Shown here in pieces: positions 1-12,287 of a DNA stretch of 64,000 nucleotides. This stretch comes from Amyloporia xantha. Lineage: Eukaryota > Basidiomycota > Agaricomycetes > Polyporales > Adustoporiaceae. The position numbers and the translations under genes were made by a program. Each line of letters opens with the position of its first letter. The stretch's first letter is position 1. The stretch is from the NCBI GenBank assembly GCA_036971615.1, contig JAYKKR010000010.1, positions 310,001 to 374,000 on the forward strand, written 5' to 3'. A model generated the notes under the pieces. The model did not search any database, was not told the DNA's origin, and saw nothing but the letters and a program-made list of their open reading frames with translations.

Positions 1-303
1 AATCCTGAAAGCTTGCCATCGCAGATGCACCGCCAAAGGTATTGGAATCGAAGCCATTTGTCGCCGAGCATAGATAGGCGACAAACACAATGAAGTAAAG
101 CCTGATCATGCTTCGTGACCATGGTTCTTCAGGCTAGAGATCAATGTCAGAAATGGTACGGTGTTATTGCACTGACCCGGCTTCTCCTTGGCCAACACTG
201 TAGCCAAGTCAGAGTGAGCGGGTACATCGGCATTTAGCTTGGGGACATCCTCTTCGGATGGATGGTCAAGATGTTTGAGGTCCTCCAATTTTTCCGAAGA
301 CAT
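1..303 (-). CDS. MFS sugar transporter, 5' part (runs off left edge)
   Basis: N-terminal part of a sugar porter of the major facilitator superfamily, probably a hexose or lactose-permease-like plasma-membrane symporter. Seen: an ATG at 301-303 opens a hydrophilic N-terminus (MSSEKLEDLKHLDHPSEED...). A short GT..AG intron (about 125-175) then joins it to an exon reading MIRLYFIVFVAYLCSATNGFDSNTFGG, the first transmembrane helix. The TNGFDSNTFGG segment is the typical end of TM1 in fungal LacY/hexose-transporter-like proteins. The reading frame is still open at base 1, so roughly 80 of about 520 residues are present. Substrate cannot be judged from this fragment. Inference: intact gene continuing to the left. 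Confidence 0.8.
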
Positions 304-1662
304 CTTCGCGTCTGTAATTCGTCCAAGTGCAGATCACTGAGACGAAGGCAGTAGAGGGTTCCCCCGATGGAAAGAGGCTTGCAAAGGACGGGTACGTGCA
401 AGCTTTATCCTTAATAACAGCGCACGTAGGCCTAGCTCGTCATCACGAAGATTCGCTTGTTCGGAGTGACGGACCACCGCGTATGCTAGGAACGCAACAT
501 AGGATAGCGAGGTGGCTCTCTCCGACATTTCCCCCGCATGATTTCCCCGTACATTACCCCGCAAAGCAATGATGAAAATCACCAGGGATCATCATGCGCC
601 CACACCTTCGAGAGCCGAGAATCGACCGAGCGGGCTCCACGAATGGCTTCTATGATTAACATAGGTTGTTTGTATGAAGCAAGTATTTGCAAATTCGCCG
701 TCCTATCATGAAGGCTGTTAGCTCCGTTGCGAATTAGAATATTATCTGCAACATACATTTAACTCTTTGAGTTGGATCAGAGACAGCCGCCCAGATGCGT
801 AGAGGGGTCACGAGTCGTACACTTGGTATCTTGGAAGTCAGGTGAATGATCACCAGACGACGAAGGAGTTGGACAGACATCACCGGGACTCGCTCATGAT
901 CGAACATATTGCACTAGGCTAGTACCAGGCACAACTGAAATGGCGCCATGACGTTCTGGAACCGAAGCTCGCTTCAATCCTGATGCTGTAGGAAAGGTTG
1001 AAAACAACATATGCAACATCATTGCAACGATGCTGTTTTCAGAGAAAGAGCACCGTAAACCTCGAAGAAGCTCGTGTGATCAGTACACACATGGGGGGGG
1101 GCCGAAGCGGGTGTCGTACCAAAGTGGCGATTGAATGTAATTTGGCTCGGGTATATTAATCATGTCTCATACGCACCAAACACTTCGCAATGCACGTCTA
1201 TGACGACCTTAGCGATGGTATGCCATTATCAGACAAAGCATGCTGGATATACTGGATCACAACAATGTAGCCAAACGAACTGTTCCTTCTCACTGAAGAT
1301 GGTCCAGTCAGTGTATGTCTTCGGACCCAGTGATGGTGCAGACGTACATTCTAATTATCGTGAACACGGCAGTTTCAGTCGCTCACGCTCAGACAGACGT
1401 TGCGAAATCGTAAAGCGATAGAAGGAAGACCAGTTAGCATTTTCGACGTCCACAAAAATTGAACCACCATTAAAGACTAACGATGTAGAACAATAAATAC
1501 AGCAACTGATATTCAGAACGAAGATCCGTACACCAAACACCAGCCCCGTAAAGAAGCAAATCGAACGAACACAATCCAAGGATAGGGACGTAACGTGTCG
1601 TGAAGTAAGTTGGGGAACAAGGAGTCCCCAAGGGTTCTGACAGATGACCTTCCTAACGAACG
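304..1662. other. Intergenic region without recognisable gene
   Basis: About 1.36 kb between the sugar transporter start and the 3' end of the membrane-protein gene. Open frames on both strands are short and of random composition. A run of nine or ten G lies near 1092. The part next to 304 should contain the transporter promoter; the part next to 1662 should contain the 3' UTR of the downstream minus-strand gene. No repeat, tRNA or protein similarity was seen. Confidence 0.5.
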
Positions 1663-2400
1663 TCATGACACCTCTGTGTCTCCCTCCCAGACCACGAAAT
1701 CAGGGGTCCGTTTCGAATCTTGAGCGGGAACAGGTGCCCAAAGGGCATTCAAGTCAAACCACCCTCCCACAACGGGCGGGGTTGTGTCCTTAGCAACGTG
1801 GATGTCGACCGGTGCACCTAGCATGTCCGCATGATCCAGGCTGGAGAAATTGATGGCCTCATTGTCAGGATGCATCCCAAACTCCATGTGTGGACGGCCA
1901 TTAACAAGTTCATGCATGACGACATGGCACGCCATGATGAAAAGCAGCAGCAGCAGGAGAATTGTGGCGCGGGCGCGGGTTTTGCACAAGGAGGCGTGCT
2001 CGAAGTCGGGCTTAGCAGGGGTGACCGGCAGTTGAATCTGAGCTGGAAGCCGTGGAAGGGAAGGAAGAAGCTTCATAAAACGCTGCAGAACGGTAGGCTT
2101 GGGCGGCGGCATCAAGAAGGCAATGGAGAAGTCACCATCGTGTGAAGGAGACGATGGGGTGACAATGATGGCCGGTAAAGGAGCCTTTTCGTCCACCAGG
2201 GGCTGGGATAAATCTGACGGTAACAAATCCGCCGGAAGAGGTGTTTCGGTCAGCGCAGGACTAAGCCGAAAAGTGGCTGTGAACTTACCAAGAGGCGCTG
2301 GGATTAAAGTGTAGTCCAAACGCTGTGGCAAGCGGTGAAGACGCGGAGCTGTGACACGGAACGTCAGCTTGGACGCTAGAAGACTAGGATTGGGCCGCAT
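1663..2400 (-). CDS. Hypothetical single-pass membrane protein
   Basis: Uninterrupted frame of about 245 codons starting at ATG 2400 (MRPNPSLLASKL...). The frame stays open upstream to about 2484 but has no ATG there. The first two thirds are rich in proline, leucine and serine. One strong hydrophobic stretch (ATILLLLLLFIMACHVVM, around residue 155-172) looks like a transmembrane helix, followed by a short tail of about 70 residues. No known domain was recognised. The gene is divergent from the WDR89-like gene and shares its 420-bp promoter region. It could be missing an upstream exon: GTGGTGAGT lies directly before the ATG, so a splice junction there is possible. Codon use looks genuine, but function is unknown. 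Confidence 0.5.
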   Translation of the reverse strand: MRPNPSLLASKLTFRVTAPRLHRLPQRLDYTLIPAPLGKFTATFRLSPALTETPLPADLLPSDLSQPLVDEKAPLPAIIVTPSSPSHDGDFSIAFLMPPPKPTVLQRFMKLLPSLPRLPAQIQLPVTPAKPDFEHASLCKTRARATILLLLLLFIMACHVVMHELVNGRPHMEFGMHPDNEAINFSSLDHADMLGAPVDIHVAKDTTPPVVGGWFDLNALWAPVPAQDSKRTPDFVVWEGDTEVS

Positions 2401-2822
2401 ACTCACCACCTGAGCGACGCATGGTAAGAAATTGTAATAAAAAGAACTTGAAAGGAGGCGAATGCGATCTATGTTTGCTTGCAATTCGCGACGATACTGT
2501 ACTAATGCTCAAGACCCGCGTATGATCGACGGGCGAGAGCTTTGGGTTGGGAAAAAGAGTGTCAGGTAGAAATGAGTGTGGGGTGCAAATGCAAATGCGC
2601 AGAGACGAGGCCGCAGGACGTCGCAGGCAGTGAAGGCGACGATACTTGAGGGCGGGAATGACGAAGGACGAAACAAGGGGAGAATCACAACGGGCGCATC
2701 AAGCGCCAGCACCCAGGCTCTGCCAGCCGTGTAAGCCACGCTGACATCGGCAAACTTGTCTCCTTCCTCGATCTGTCTTCAAAAAAAATCAAACAGAACA
2801 AGCTGCATACCTGAAATTCATC
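2401..2822. promoter_or_regulatory. Divergent promoter region (membrane protein / WDR89-like)
   Basis: About 420 bp between two divergently transcribed genes. An open minus-strand frame at 2509-2739 has no ATG at its start and was not taken as a gene. The segment just before 2823 is C/T- and A-rich, as is common upstream of fungal start codons. No clear TATA box was seen. Confidence 0.35.
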
Positions 2823-4291
2823 ATGGCTCTGCTCGAGTCGCCGTCTCACCGACGTGTATCTGCACCAATCAAGGCGGTCTCGCTACCATCAGAGGCATAT
2901 GTTCTGTCAATAGTCTCCTTACCTTCTCACTATGCTGTAGCCGCCTCTTCTCCAAACGACTCGATCCATCTATTCGACAAGTCACGTCTGGACCGCGTGC
3001 ATGGAATCACAGACCATGAGTCGTCCATCACTGCGCTGCGATCCGTATCCAATTTCGCAGGAAACCCATCCCCAGCTCTTGTTTCATGCGGAAGAGATGG
3101 TGTGGTCAAGGCATGGGATGTGCGTTCTCCATCCACTGGTCCCATAAGTGAGCGGACGCTCCGCACCATATTCTTGGATTATGACTGAACTCAAAGCAAG
3201 CAAATTATGTTTGATTTTTGAACAGTGACTGCATTGCCGGCAGGGCGGTCAAGGGCTCTTCTCTCCTGCGATGTGTCTAGCAACGGCATGACCATTGCGG
3301 CTGGGACAGAGTTGCAAGGAGACGACGCGTCACTGCTATATTGGTATGTCTGACTGAAACTTTGACGTTTCAGGCGCATAATATTTCGTCTAGGGATCCG
3401 CGCAGTCCCGCTGCACCTCTCCGAACCCACTCCTCTACTCACTCGGATGACATTACTGCTGTCCATTTCTCCCGCACAAATGGAAATATACTGCTGTCGG
3501 TGTCGTCCGACGGTCTACTATGTACGTCAAATGCGGATGAAGCAGACGAAGACGAGGCTGGCCTCCATGTTGGTAATTGGGGCTGTAGCATTGCGCAAGC
3601 AGGCTGGGTATATGGAAGAGATAGTTCTCCCGGCATTTGGGCATCAAGTGATATGGAGACATTCAGTGTCTGGTCCGGGGAGGTGACTAATTCTGTCATG
3701 AAGGGAGTGCAACCCGCTAACTTTAGCATAGCTTGATTTGATTCAGGACAGCGACATGCGTCAACCCTCTATCCACACGGAAGTCCTTACATGGTCCACG
3801 GATTATTTCATTGGTTGTCACAACAATTCGACTGTCCTGTCGACGATGGATAATGATCTCAGCCTCTTCGTGGGTTCTAACGAGTGGGTGTCACGTTTCC
3901 TCTCCGCTAGCCGACGCATCTAATGCACTTTGTTATCAGAGGCGACGTCGCCCTTCTGTCTCGTACTACCTTTATCAGTGTCGATACTCCATGGGCATTG
4001 ACAAACACGTGGAGAGGCGGCCATACTGGAGTTGTTCGTTCCTTGCTCTGGGATGAACAGGTAAGAGCCTACTCCTCCCGTTACCCCCTTCCCCATAACT
4101 ATATTCCCATGTAGAACAACGTGCTTCTGACGGGCGGTGAAGACTCCAAGCTGAACGCCTGGTCGGGCCCTTCGCAAGACACGCTGTCTTCCGCACATCG
4201 TGCAGCAGGTCCCATCAAACGCGAGAACGATGACTCCATGGATGTGGATGAGGCCGAAGACGTCCCAACGAGGAAACGGAGACGATCCTGA
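2823..4291 (+). CDS. WD40 repeat protein, WDR89-like
   Basis: Multi-exon gene encoding a beta-propeller protein resembling WDR89. Start ATG 2823 (MALLESPSHRRVS...), stop TGA 4289-4291. Recognisable blades include SCGRDGVVKAWDVRSPS (exon 1), a block around 3440-3530 reading DDITAVHFSRTNGNILLSVSSDG, WRGGHTGVVRSLLWDEQ near 4010-4060 and LLTGGEDSKLNAWSGPSQ near 4125-4170. The protein ends in an acidic-then-basic tail (DVDEAEDVPTRKRRRS), which could be a nuclear localisation signal. Introns are present at least near 3150-3240, 3345-3375, 3525, 3690-3745, 3885-3940 and 4062-4112. WDR89 family members are conserved, but their function is poorly known; the cellular role here is inferred only as nuclear or scaffolding. 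Confidence 0.75.
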
Positions 4292-4426
4292 TTCTTGACT
4301 GGTTTGTAATGGAGATCCGTTGAAGCAATTTGCAGCGACTCGTACACATAAGAGTAAAATACATCCTCCCGAATATTGTACATATATCAATGTCCCAGTG
4401 CAATTGATCTGCAGCGAAAAGTCCGT

Positions 4427-6725
4427 TCACATTCTAAAGACTCCAAATCCTTTCCCATCGTCATCCCAAGTGGTACGGCTCCCTCTGCCAACGACAGCCT
4501 GTGTTCGTTTCCTCGCAGCAAGTGCCAAAGCTAAACCGACAGTATCACGAGTATCCACCGGCTTAATAATCCCGTCGTCCCATAAACGTGCCGATGCATA
4601 CAATGCAGTGGATTGCTCTTCGATCTCAGCCTGGAGATTGGCGTGTTTGGTAGGATCCCTGCGTCAATTAATGGTTCAAGTCTGCCGACATAGAAATGAG
4701 AAAAACAAACTTGGAGACGGTGGCCATGACTTGCGACAGCTGACCGGGGCCCATCACGGATACTTTCGCGTTCTGAGAAGATGTGAGCAAAGTCCCGCAG
4801 GAAATGGAATAAGCACGCACAGGCCACATCCACAGGAACCGTGGGGAATACTGTGTTCATTGATCAGAGGTGTTCAGTGATTTATGGAAGCACAACTCAC
4901 AGCTCGTCCACACATTCCTAACGAGATATCAACGATGAGCATTATGCAAGATGACAACAGAGCTTACCATAATTCCCGGCACCGTAGCTCCCGCCCACGA
5001 TCACCGTCAACTTGGGTACGTCTGCACATGCAACGGCTCGAACCATCTTGGCCCCATCCTTCGCAATGCCACCCTTTTCCGCTTTCGAACCTACCATATA
5101 TCCGGTGACATTGACTAAGAACAACAACGGAATCTGTCGCTGAGAGCAGAGTTGCATGAAATGCGTCGCTTTCAACGCCGATTGCGAGAATAGAATCCCA
5201 TTGTTCGCCACGATGCCAACTGGATAGCCGTGGATATGTGCAAAGCCCTGGCTCATCCGAAATGTGAATTGCATTGATGGCTGATGGGCACAAATATACT
5301 GACTGTTATGATTGTTGTACCATATTCCTTCTTGAACTCTCGAAACCGACTTCCGTCGACAATTCTTGCAATGACATCCCTCATGTCGAAAGCTTGTCGC
5401 AGATCAGTCCCAACAATACCATGCAATTCGGAGGCTGGATATAGCGGATCTTCAGGTGGTACCGGAGGCTTTCCATACCCATCTCCGTCAGTTCAGAAGT
5501 TCGTTTGTATCCATCGAAACTTGAAAAGCAGCAGTATTGAAAACCTACCTGGGCTTCCTGACTTCCGGCTTCTCCCAGATCACTTACGATACCTCGAGCA
5601 ATGGAGATGGCATGTTCATCATCTCTGGCCAGATGGTCTGTAACACCGCTCTCAGACGAGTGCATCTGCCCACCGCCGAGTGTCTCCTCATCAACTTCTT
5701 CGCCGGTAGCCGCTTTGACCAGAGGCGGGCCTGCCAGGAATATACGACCTTGCTCGCGCACTATTATATTTTCATCGGCCATGGCTGGCACATATGCACC
5801 GCCTGCAACAAAGCGTTTGTTTCGTTGCATGCTTGAAAACGAAATCTAAATTACTGACCTGCGACGGAGATGCCATGTACGATTGCAATTTGCGGTATGC
5901 CCAAAGCAGACATTTGGGCCATGTTGTAAAATATTCGGCCGAAATGTTCCTTGTCCGGAAATACCTATGATGACACAGCTGAAATGTATGAAGTCCGTGG
6001 AATGAACACATTGACTATACGTTTGCTTGATGTGGAAGAGCAGCCCCTCCAGACTCAACTACCCGAAAAAAATGCATGAAAGAATTGTAATTCTTTTTGA
6101 AGGAAGCTGCATACCGACATACACGCAAGGCAGACCATGTTCTCTTGCAATCTCTTGCGCACGCAAGTGCTTCTTGACCTGTGCACTCATCATGACTAGT
6201 AATTCATGAGACTTACAGCGTGATGACCAACGGTAAGTGGATAATATGACCCTCCCTTGACTGTGGCATCATTTACCACGACGACACATTCCCTGCCACA
6301 TATACGACCAATACCAGTGATGATACCGGCAGATGGGACAGATTCTGGGTACACTTCATGAGCGGCTAGCTGTGAGAATTCAAGAAATGGCGTGTGCGGG
6401 TCTAATAGTAAAGATAGTCTATGTAACACCTGTCTCAATATTCCTTGCGGTATGAAAGAGCAATGAGGTTAGCGAACCTCTCGCGCGGCAACTTCTTTCC
6501 AGCTTTTCGCATACGCTGCACAGCCTTGTCTCCGCCGCCTAGCCGTGCAACTGCCATCTTCGCATCAAGTTCTGCCACCAATGCATCCATGGCTTCTGCC
6601 TTAGCAGTGAATTCGGGTGCCGAAGTCGAGATGAGAGATGGTAGAACTGAGGGGTGGTAAGCTCTTCGCACAACGCTTGACGAACGCCATTGTCGAGTAA
6701 ATTTCGCGGAAGCTAACAATCGCAT
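4427..6725 (-). CDS. MCC2: Methylcrotonoyl-CoA carboxylase beta subunit, mitochondrial
   Basis: Carboxyltransferase (non-biotin) subunit of 3-methylcrotonyl-CoA carboxylase, which transfers CO2 from carboxybiotin to 3-methylcrotonyl-CoA in mitochondrial leucine breakdown. ATG at 6725 opens an Arg/Ser-rich mitochondrial leader ([17 protein letters not shown]...). Family blocks follow in order: [135 protein letters not shown]; the oxyanion-hole region [20 protein letters not shown]; and [13 protein letters not shown]. The C-terminus ends in [13 protein letters not shown], stop at 4427-4429. At least six introns interrupt it. No biotin carboxylase (alpha) subunit lies in this window. Divergent from the Prp31 gene (227-bp gap). 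Confidence 0.92.
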
Positions 6726-6952
6726 GATAGATAGGTTCAGAGGTATTCAACAGACAACTACAGCGTCGACCGGAGGACTAACGTTGAGTTGAAGCTCGAT
6801 CGTATTACCCCGCATTCTGCCACGTGCAGGTAGCTTGGTCACGCGCTCTTGCATCTCTTCGTCGAGTCTTCGACCACCTGTGGCGAGGCGGCGAACTCCA
6901 GTGCTTTGAAACACATCTATATTACTGCGCTTACTCCTCAACATCTTCAACA
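6726..6952. promoter_or_regulatory. Divergent MCC2 / PRP31 promoter
   Basis: 227 bp separate the two divergent start codons. It holds C/T-rich stretches but no clear TATA box. A minus-strand frame crossing it is not a gene. Confidence 0.35.
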
Positions 6953-9058
6953 ATGAGCGCTCTCGCAGATGAACTCTTGGCGGATCTTGACGGGCTTTCC
7001 GAAGGGGAGGAAGACCAGGAGCAGACCGAGCAGGTAGAGCAACCAGAGCCTGGTCCTTCTAATGGTGTCAAGCGCAAAGCATCCTCCGACGATGAGATGT
7101 CGGAAGGAGAAGGGGAGGCAGAAGAAGCAGGGGATGACAAGCCCGTTGGTGGCCTTGTTCTCGAGGGTGGCATGAAACCTGCCGATGAGTTGGACGCGGA
7201 AGAGGTGCAGCGCATGGAGTTGGGAGGCGTAGAAGACGTGCGGAAAGTAGCCAAGCTTGATGGTAGCAAGCGCATGAACGACATTCTGAAAGGCATGTTC
7301 TCGTCACCGATTTCTCACTTGGTAGGGATTAACATGGGTGTTTTAAGGAAATTGAGAAGTACCAGGCGAATCCAAGCACTGCTGAACAAATGTCTTTGCC
7401 CGCACACTCAAATCCAGAGTACAACCTCATTGTGCAAGCGAACAACCTGTCTGTTGATGTCGACAACGAGATCATGGTGGTTCACAAGGCGAGCTGTTGT
7501 GCTATCATCTTATTAAAGCCAATGCTCACCAATATCTCCTGATTTTTCAGTTCATCCGGGATCACTACGCACCTAAATTCCCCGAGCTAGAACAACTTGT
7601 TGGGGACCCAGCCATGTACATTCGCTCTGTACGTGCGCTGGGTAACGCGGAGGTACATATCTTGTGTTTTGTGCCTCATTCATAAATTAACAGTCTGCTC
7701 GAAGGATCCAACAAAAGTGGATCTGGCAGGCATTCTACCTCCCGCAATTATTATGAGTGTGCTCGTTACCGCCACAACTACGTCTGGGCAGCCTCTGTCA
7801 GATGGAGAATGGTTGACTGTTCAGCGTGCTTGCGACCTTGCCGATCGTCTAGAAGAGGCACGAAGAAAGGTGAATACTTATTTCGTGAATGACTGGATAT
7901 ATTCTAACAGTTGACACAGATCTTCATGTACGTTAGCTCACGCATGAATATTCTCGCACCAAACCTATCCTCTATCGTCGGTACAACTACAGCTGCGAAA
8001 CTGCTTGGTGTGGCCGGAGGTCTAAATGGTCTTGCTAAGATGCCTGCGTGCAATGTCTACGTGGGTCTAGTGTTTTTGTCTGACCCTTGGGAAACTGATC
8101 TTGAAGCACACCTGTCTAGTTGTTAGGAGCGCAGAGAAAGATTGCGGCAGGATTCTCCTCTGCTACCCAGCGTCGTCACACTGGTTTCGTCTACCAATCA
8201 GAGCTCGTCCAGCAGACACCCCCGGAGTATCGTCTCAAGGTACAACGGACAATTGGAGCAAAGTGCGCTCTGGCTGCGAGGATGGACTTGGAGAGACATC
8301 GCCGAGATGGTTTGTATTTGCTCCAACAAATGACCACATACATTATTGATATGTACTCTAGGATCCTATGGCGAGGAGCTTCGAGATAAGATAGAGAAGC
8401 ACATTGATCGTCTCGCTGCACCGCCTCCCAGCAAGATTGTGAAAGCGTTGCCGATTCCGAATGACGGCCCGAAGAAGCGGCGTGGTGGGAAACGGTGAGC
8501 CGCCAGGCCCCTCCATGGTTGTGAGAATATACTAATTCGACGGCGGTCATAGGGCACGGAAGGCCAAGGAAGCTTACGCCCAGACGGAGCTTCGTAAGTT
8601 ACAGAATCGCATGGCCTTCGGAGAGGCGGAAGAGGAGATTGGGGCGTTCGACCAAACTAAAGGACTCGGTATGATTGGCTCCGGGAAGGTCAGGGCTGGT
8701 GTAGGGGAGGCGAAGAGTCGAGGTACGTTATCCGCAAGTGATGCACGGGGCGATTGAATTGAGCTTCCTCGCCTCCTATAGCCAAACTATCGAAAGCGAA
8801 CAAGCTCCGCATAGCTGCGCTAACACGAGCAGCCCAAGCAGGTGGTACACAGACGTCTGGAACGGCTACTTCGTTGACTGTCACGCCCGTACAAGGTTAG
8901 TTGATAAGAGTTGCTCTCATGATACGAAAATCTGACCTATGGTGGTGTCAGGATTTGAACTGACAAATCGTGCCGCCGCCGCACAGCGCGTCAAGGAGGC
9001 GAACGAACGATGGTTTGCTGGTGGTACATTTTCGTTCGTCGGCCAGAAAGGAGCGTGA
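6953..9058 (+). CDS. PRP31: U4/U6 small nuclear ribonucleoprotein Prp31
   Basis: Spliceosomal protein that binds the 15.5K-U4 snRNA complex and bridges U4/U6 to U5 to form the tri-snRNP. Start ATG 6953 ([21 protein letters not shown]...), stop TGA 9056-9058. Order of parts: an acidic N-terminus with [14 protein letters not shown]; the NOSIC-type region ([23 protein letters not shown], then [17 protein letters not shown]); the Nop domain with [51 protein letters not shown] and AGARM-like [11 protein letters not shown]; and a basic stretch ([19 protein letters not shown]). The diagnostic Prp31 C-terminus reads [20 protein letters not shown], then AGGTFSFVG. About nine introns. Divergent from MCC2; convergent with ISU1 (195 bp apart). 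Confidence 0.95.
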
Positions 9059-9252
9059 ACTCCAAACGTATATTGTAGTCATTGTTCCTCAATACTAATT
9101 CAGACCTTATCAATGCAAACTGAGCATCATTCGAACTCATTGCACACTATGTATAATAAAACAGTATCCTATAATGACGGAGCACTACTCATACATGGAC
9201 ATCATAAGTAACGAGCCAAGGGGCAACAGGGGCGAGCGAAAGAGCCTGACAA

Positions 9253-9977
9253 TTACGCAGACGGTGCATGTGCTGTCGCCGTGGTCTCTCCGGTCACTGC
9301 GCTTTGTGAGACATCAATGAATCCGGCCTGCTTGGGGTTGGAAGCTGTGGCCCGCTTGGAACGGTAGTCCCGGATAGCAGAACGAATGGCGTCCTCGGCG
9401 AGCACTGAATGAAATGTCAGTGGTGTGACCATCGAGACCTTACTTGGGACTTACTTGAGCAGTGGAGTTTGACCGGAGGCAGACACAACTCCTTCGCAAT
9501 CTCCGTGTTTTTGATCTTCTCGGCAGCCTCCAACGACAACCCCTTTACCCGCTCTGTCATGTATGAGCTCGAGGCAATAGCACTCCCGCATCCGAACGTC
9601 TTGAACTTGACATCGGAAATAATCCCGTTCTCGTCCACCCGAATCTGGAGCTTCATGACATCTCCGCAACTGGTCACAATCCCAATGTCAGTAACATACG
9701 ACCACACAGTATACAGCAGCACTTACGCAGGTGCTCCGACGAGACCTGTGCCAACGTTGGCATCGTTCTTGGGCAAAGATCCTACCTGCAGTGCATCAAG
9801 TCTTTATCAGATAATGTTTGGAACCGCCCAGAACACAACATGACGCACATTTCTCGGCTGCTCGTAGTGGGAGATGACCTTCTCATGATAGCTACGAGCG
9901 ATGATGGGTCTCGCAGCGACGCGGCTGGCGCGGGGAGTAGCGTTGAGAACAGTTCGAGCGAGGGAAGTAGACAACAT
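9253..9977 (-). CDS. ISU1: Iron-sulfur cluster assembly scaffold Isu1 (IscU family)
   Basis: Mitochondrial scaffold on which [2Fe-2S] clusters are built by the Nfs1-Isd11 desulfurase and then passed on by the Hsp70/J-protein pair. ATG at 9977 opens a mitochondrial leader ([20 protein letters not shown]...) and is followed by [20 protein letters not shown]. All three cluster-ligand cysteines are visible: [22 protein letters not shown] and LPPVKLHCS. The LPPVK motif is the Hsp70 recognition site of the family. The C-terminal extension ([20 protein letters not shown]) is short. Stop at 9253-9255. Introns interrupt after EQPRN, around the first cysteine and in the LHC/MLAEDAI region. Size (about 180 aa) fits the family. 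Confidence 0.95.
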
Positions 9978-10232
9978 TGTGGTAGGGACGTGAGCGACTT
10001 GCGAAGGAATACGAGTGCGGCCGGCCTTCTATACATAAGCACGCTCCAGCGGAGTTGGAATTAGCGGAGATCGACGATTCTTTCGAAGCTATCACGTGAC
10101 AGTATGATGACATAAGCTGTTCACACGGGCGCGATATCGTTACGCGGGCGTGGCGCGTTTGAAGCGCGCTGCCGCTATAACCTGCATCAGTCTCCTTGCA
10201 ACGCTGGCGCATCATCCACGACTCATAGCTCA
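9978..10232. promoter_or_regulatory. Divergent ISU1 / GPC1 promoter
   Basis: 255 bp between divergent starts. Contains CACGTGAC at about 10091-10098, an E-box-like CACGTG palindrome as bound by fungal bHLH factors, and a GC-rich stretch (CGCGGGCGTGGCGCG). Binding is inference only. Confidence 0.35.
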
Positions 10233-12080
10233 ATGAACGAGATGGATAGTCCATCCGCCTCACGCCCTTCTTCTCCGCCACCCGTGCGCACTGCGGATAT
10301 GCCAACAACTGGGCTGGGATACTTTTCAGTGCCTTTCGAACGATTTGCACGCGATGAAATATCAGACTGGGCAAGCGGGTTCACTTTACTTGGTGTGTCT
10401 GTTCAGGACATTCCTGCTTTGCGTGCTAATTTGTCTTGACTTAGACACGCTGGAGACATTCTTTGATTCACGGCTGGACTTGCTCCAACGCCGCCTAGCG
10501 AAACAGAGCGAGCGGTTGAAGATGCGAGCAGAAGAGACATTGAGCGAGGTGTTTAGGAAAGACCTGTTCAAGAGACGACCATCGATGAACACTAGCCAAC
10601 AATTTGAACGTGAAATGCAGAAATTCAAAGTCAAGGTCGCGTGTTTCGGCATCATAATATGCTTGTTCAATTTCTGAGGCATGTATGCTCCTAGGTGTCA
10701 TCAAGACTGCTCTCACTAGCAGCAGCTTGGCACACTGCGAACGTTGTTCGGACACGCGAAAAGCTGACTTTCTTCTGGGGTGTGATGTCTTTTCTGTTCA
10801 CAGTGTTGATGTTTGGCATGGCCCCGCAGTTCGTAGCATCATTTCAGGCCCTATATTCACGCTCAGTGTCGCTTCGACAGGTGGATACATGTTGCATATA
10901 CTCTCCAAGCATCCTTCTACCTCCCCGTGCGACTATATCTATACAAGAAGCGTGCATGGCACTACTTTCTATTTGACCTATGTTACTACGCCAACATCCT
11001 CAATCTGGCATACATCTGGCTTGTCCCGTCCAGTTCTGCACTGTTCGTGGCGTGTTATTGTTTATCACATGGATCTCTTGCTTCGGCTGTCATCACATGG
11101 AGGAATAGTCTCGTGTTCCATGACTTCGATAAAGTCACATCTCTATTCATCCACGTTTACCCGCCCCTAACATTCACTGTCATCCGGTGGGTAATTCGCT
11201 TGTCAGTATTCGTCGACGCATATCTTATCTGATTACTAGCCACTTCTATCCGGACGCCGAACAGCGCTTCCCTGCATTGTCTGAGTTATCCCATCTGCAG
11301 CCTATGAGGGCGTTGTTATTGAGCGGAGTCATATGTAAGCTTTGGTTTCTGATTGGCTCTCATTGTTCCTCTGATGAGTTGTCGTTAGATTTGATATGGC
11401 AATCACTCTACTGGAAGGTGGGTTGTCAGATTTCTGGAGTGTGCCGCAGACCTTCAACCAGCCTTTGCAGTTTGTCCTGATCGATCGCCGGACGAAGATC
11501 GAGTCTGGACAACGAACCACTTCTCTGAGCTTTCTGCTGAATGATAAGAGGGGCGTGATTGGGCGTGCACTGTCAAAGGTCCCACGGCAATACCGCGAAG
11601 CTGCGTTCATGGGAGGACAGCTGGGCAAGTGTTCGATCGAATATTATGTCTGCTGAAATCTAATTGATTGGCAACATGCAGTCTATTCCGTCTTGACCGA
11701 GCTCCCCGCGGTCTTTGTCCTCTACGACAGCTCGTTCTGGAGCGGGGCGTTCCTGATATTCATATTCTCTGTCAGTGTATGGAATGGTGGTGGCTTCTAT
11801 ATCGAAGTGTTCGGTCGAAAGTGAGTAGCCAATGTCCTGCATTGACCCTTATGAACTAACGACGGCGCTGTTGTCTAGATTCGAGCGAGAAATGGAAGCA
11901 TTGCGCAAAGAGCTTGCAGACGCCATTTCCCGCTCCCAGGGTTCAAGTCCTATCCTTGGTCCGCAAAGCGACGATGATATCTCCACAGTGGCAGGTTCCC
12001 CTGATGTAGTGGCCAAGACGTTGTCACCGGAACTTTCCTCCACCGACTTACCCCTGGATACTCCCCAGTACTCCAATTAG
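10233..12080 (+). CDS. GPC1: Glycerophosphocholine acyltransferase Gpc1 (DUF2838 family)
   Basis: Multi-pass membrane acyltransferase that acylates glycerophosphocholine to lysophosphatidylcholine in the phosphatidylcholine remodelling pathway. Start ATG 10233 (MNEMDSPSASRPSSPPP...), stop 12078-12080. After a Pro/Ser-rich start come a coiled region (DTLETFFDSRLDLLQRRLAK), then membrane segments TFFWGVMSFLFTVLMFGMAPQ, YYANILNLAYIWLVPSSSALFV and CYCLSHGSLASAVITWRNSLV. The family core VFHDFDKVTSLFIHVYPPLT follows, with the histidine in the membrane-proximal HVYPP motif. Later parts are LLSGVIYLIWQSLYWK, YREAAFMGGQLVYSVLTELP and FLIFIFSVSVWNGGGFYIEVF, then a cytosolic coiled tail ending in TPQYSN. 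About eight introns. Divergent from ISU1, convergent with TAD1. Confidence 0.9.
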
Positions 12081-12287
12081 AAGCTAGAACGGCGTGATTT
12101 CACGAATTCACTCAGTGTACGACTCTAGGACTCCATACATACGCGCCCTAATGCCTTAGCCAATACGATTTATGTCATTATTTACGACCTTCCCAATGAT
12201 CTATTACGTATTCCTCTTGTATGTTACTGTTATAATATTGTTTGTTACCGTTTTATAGACTGGGCTGAAATTCTGAGCCATCTAGAT

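Noticed and set aside
2509..2739. Hydrophobic minus-strand frame upstream of the membrane-protein gene
   Set aside because: Begins with GTG rather than ATG and has no good splice junction to the downstream gene.
8941..8970. Minus-strand tRNA 3'-end-like sequence (TTCAAATCCTGACACCACCA)
   Set aside because: It overlaps the last intron and exon of PRP31 encoding the conserved [12 protein letters not shown]; no matching 5' half of a tRNA exists upstream.
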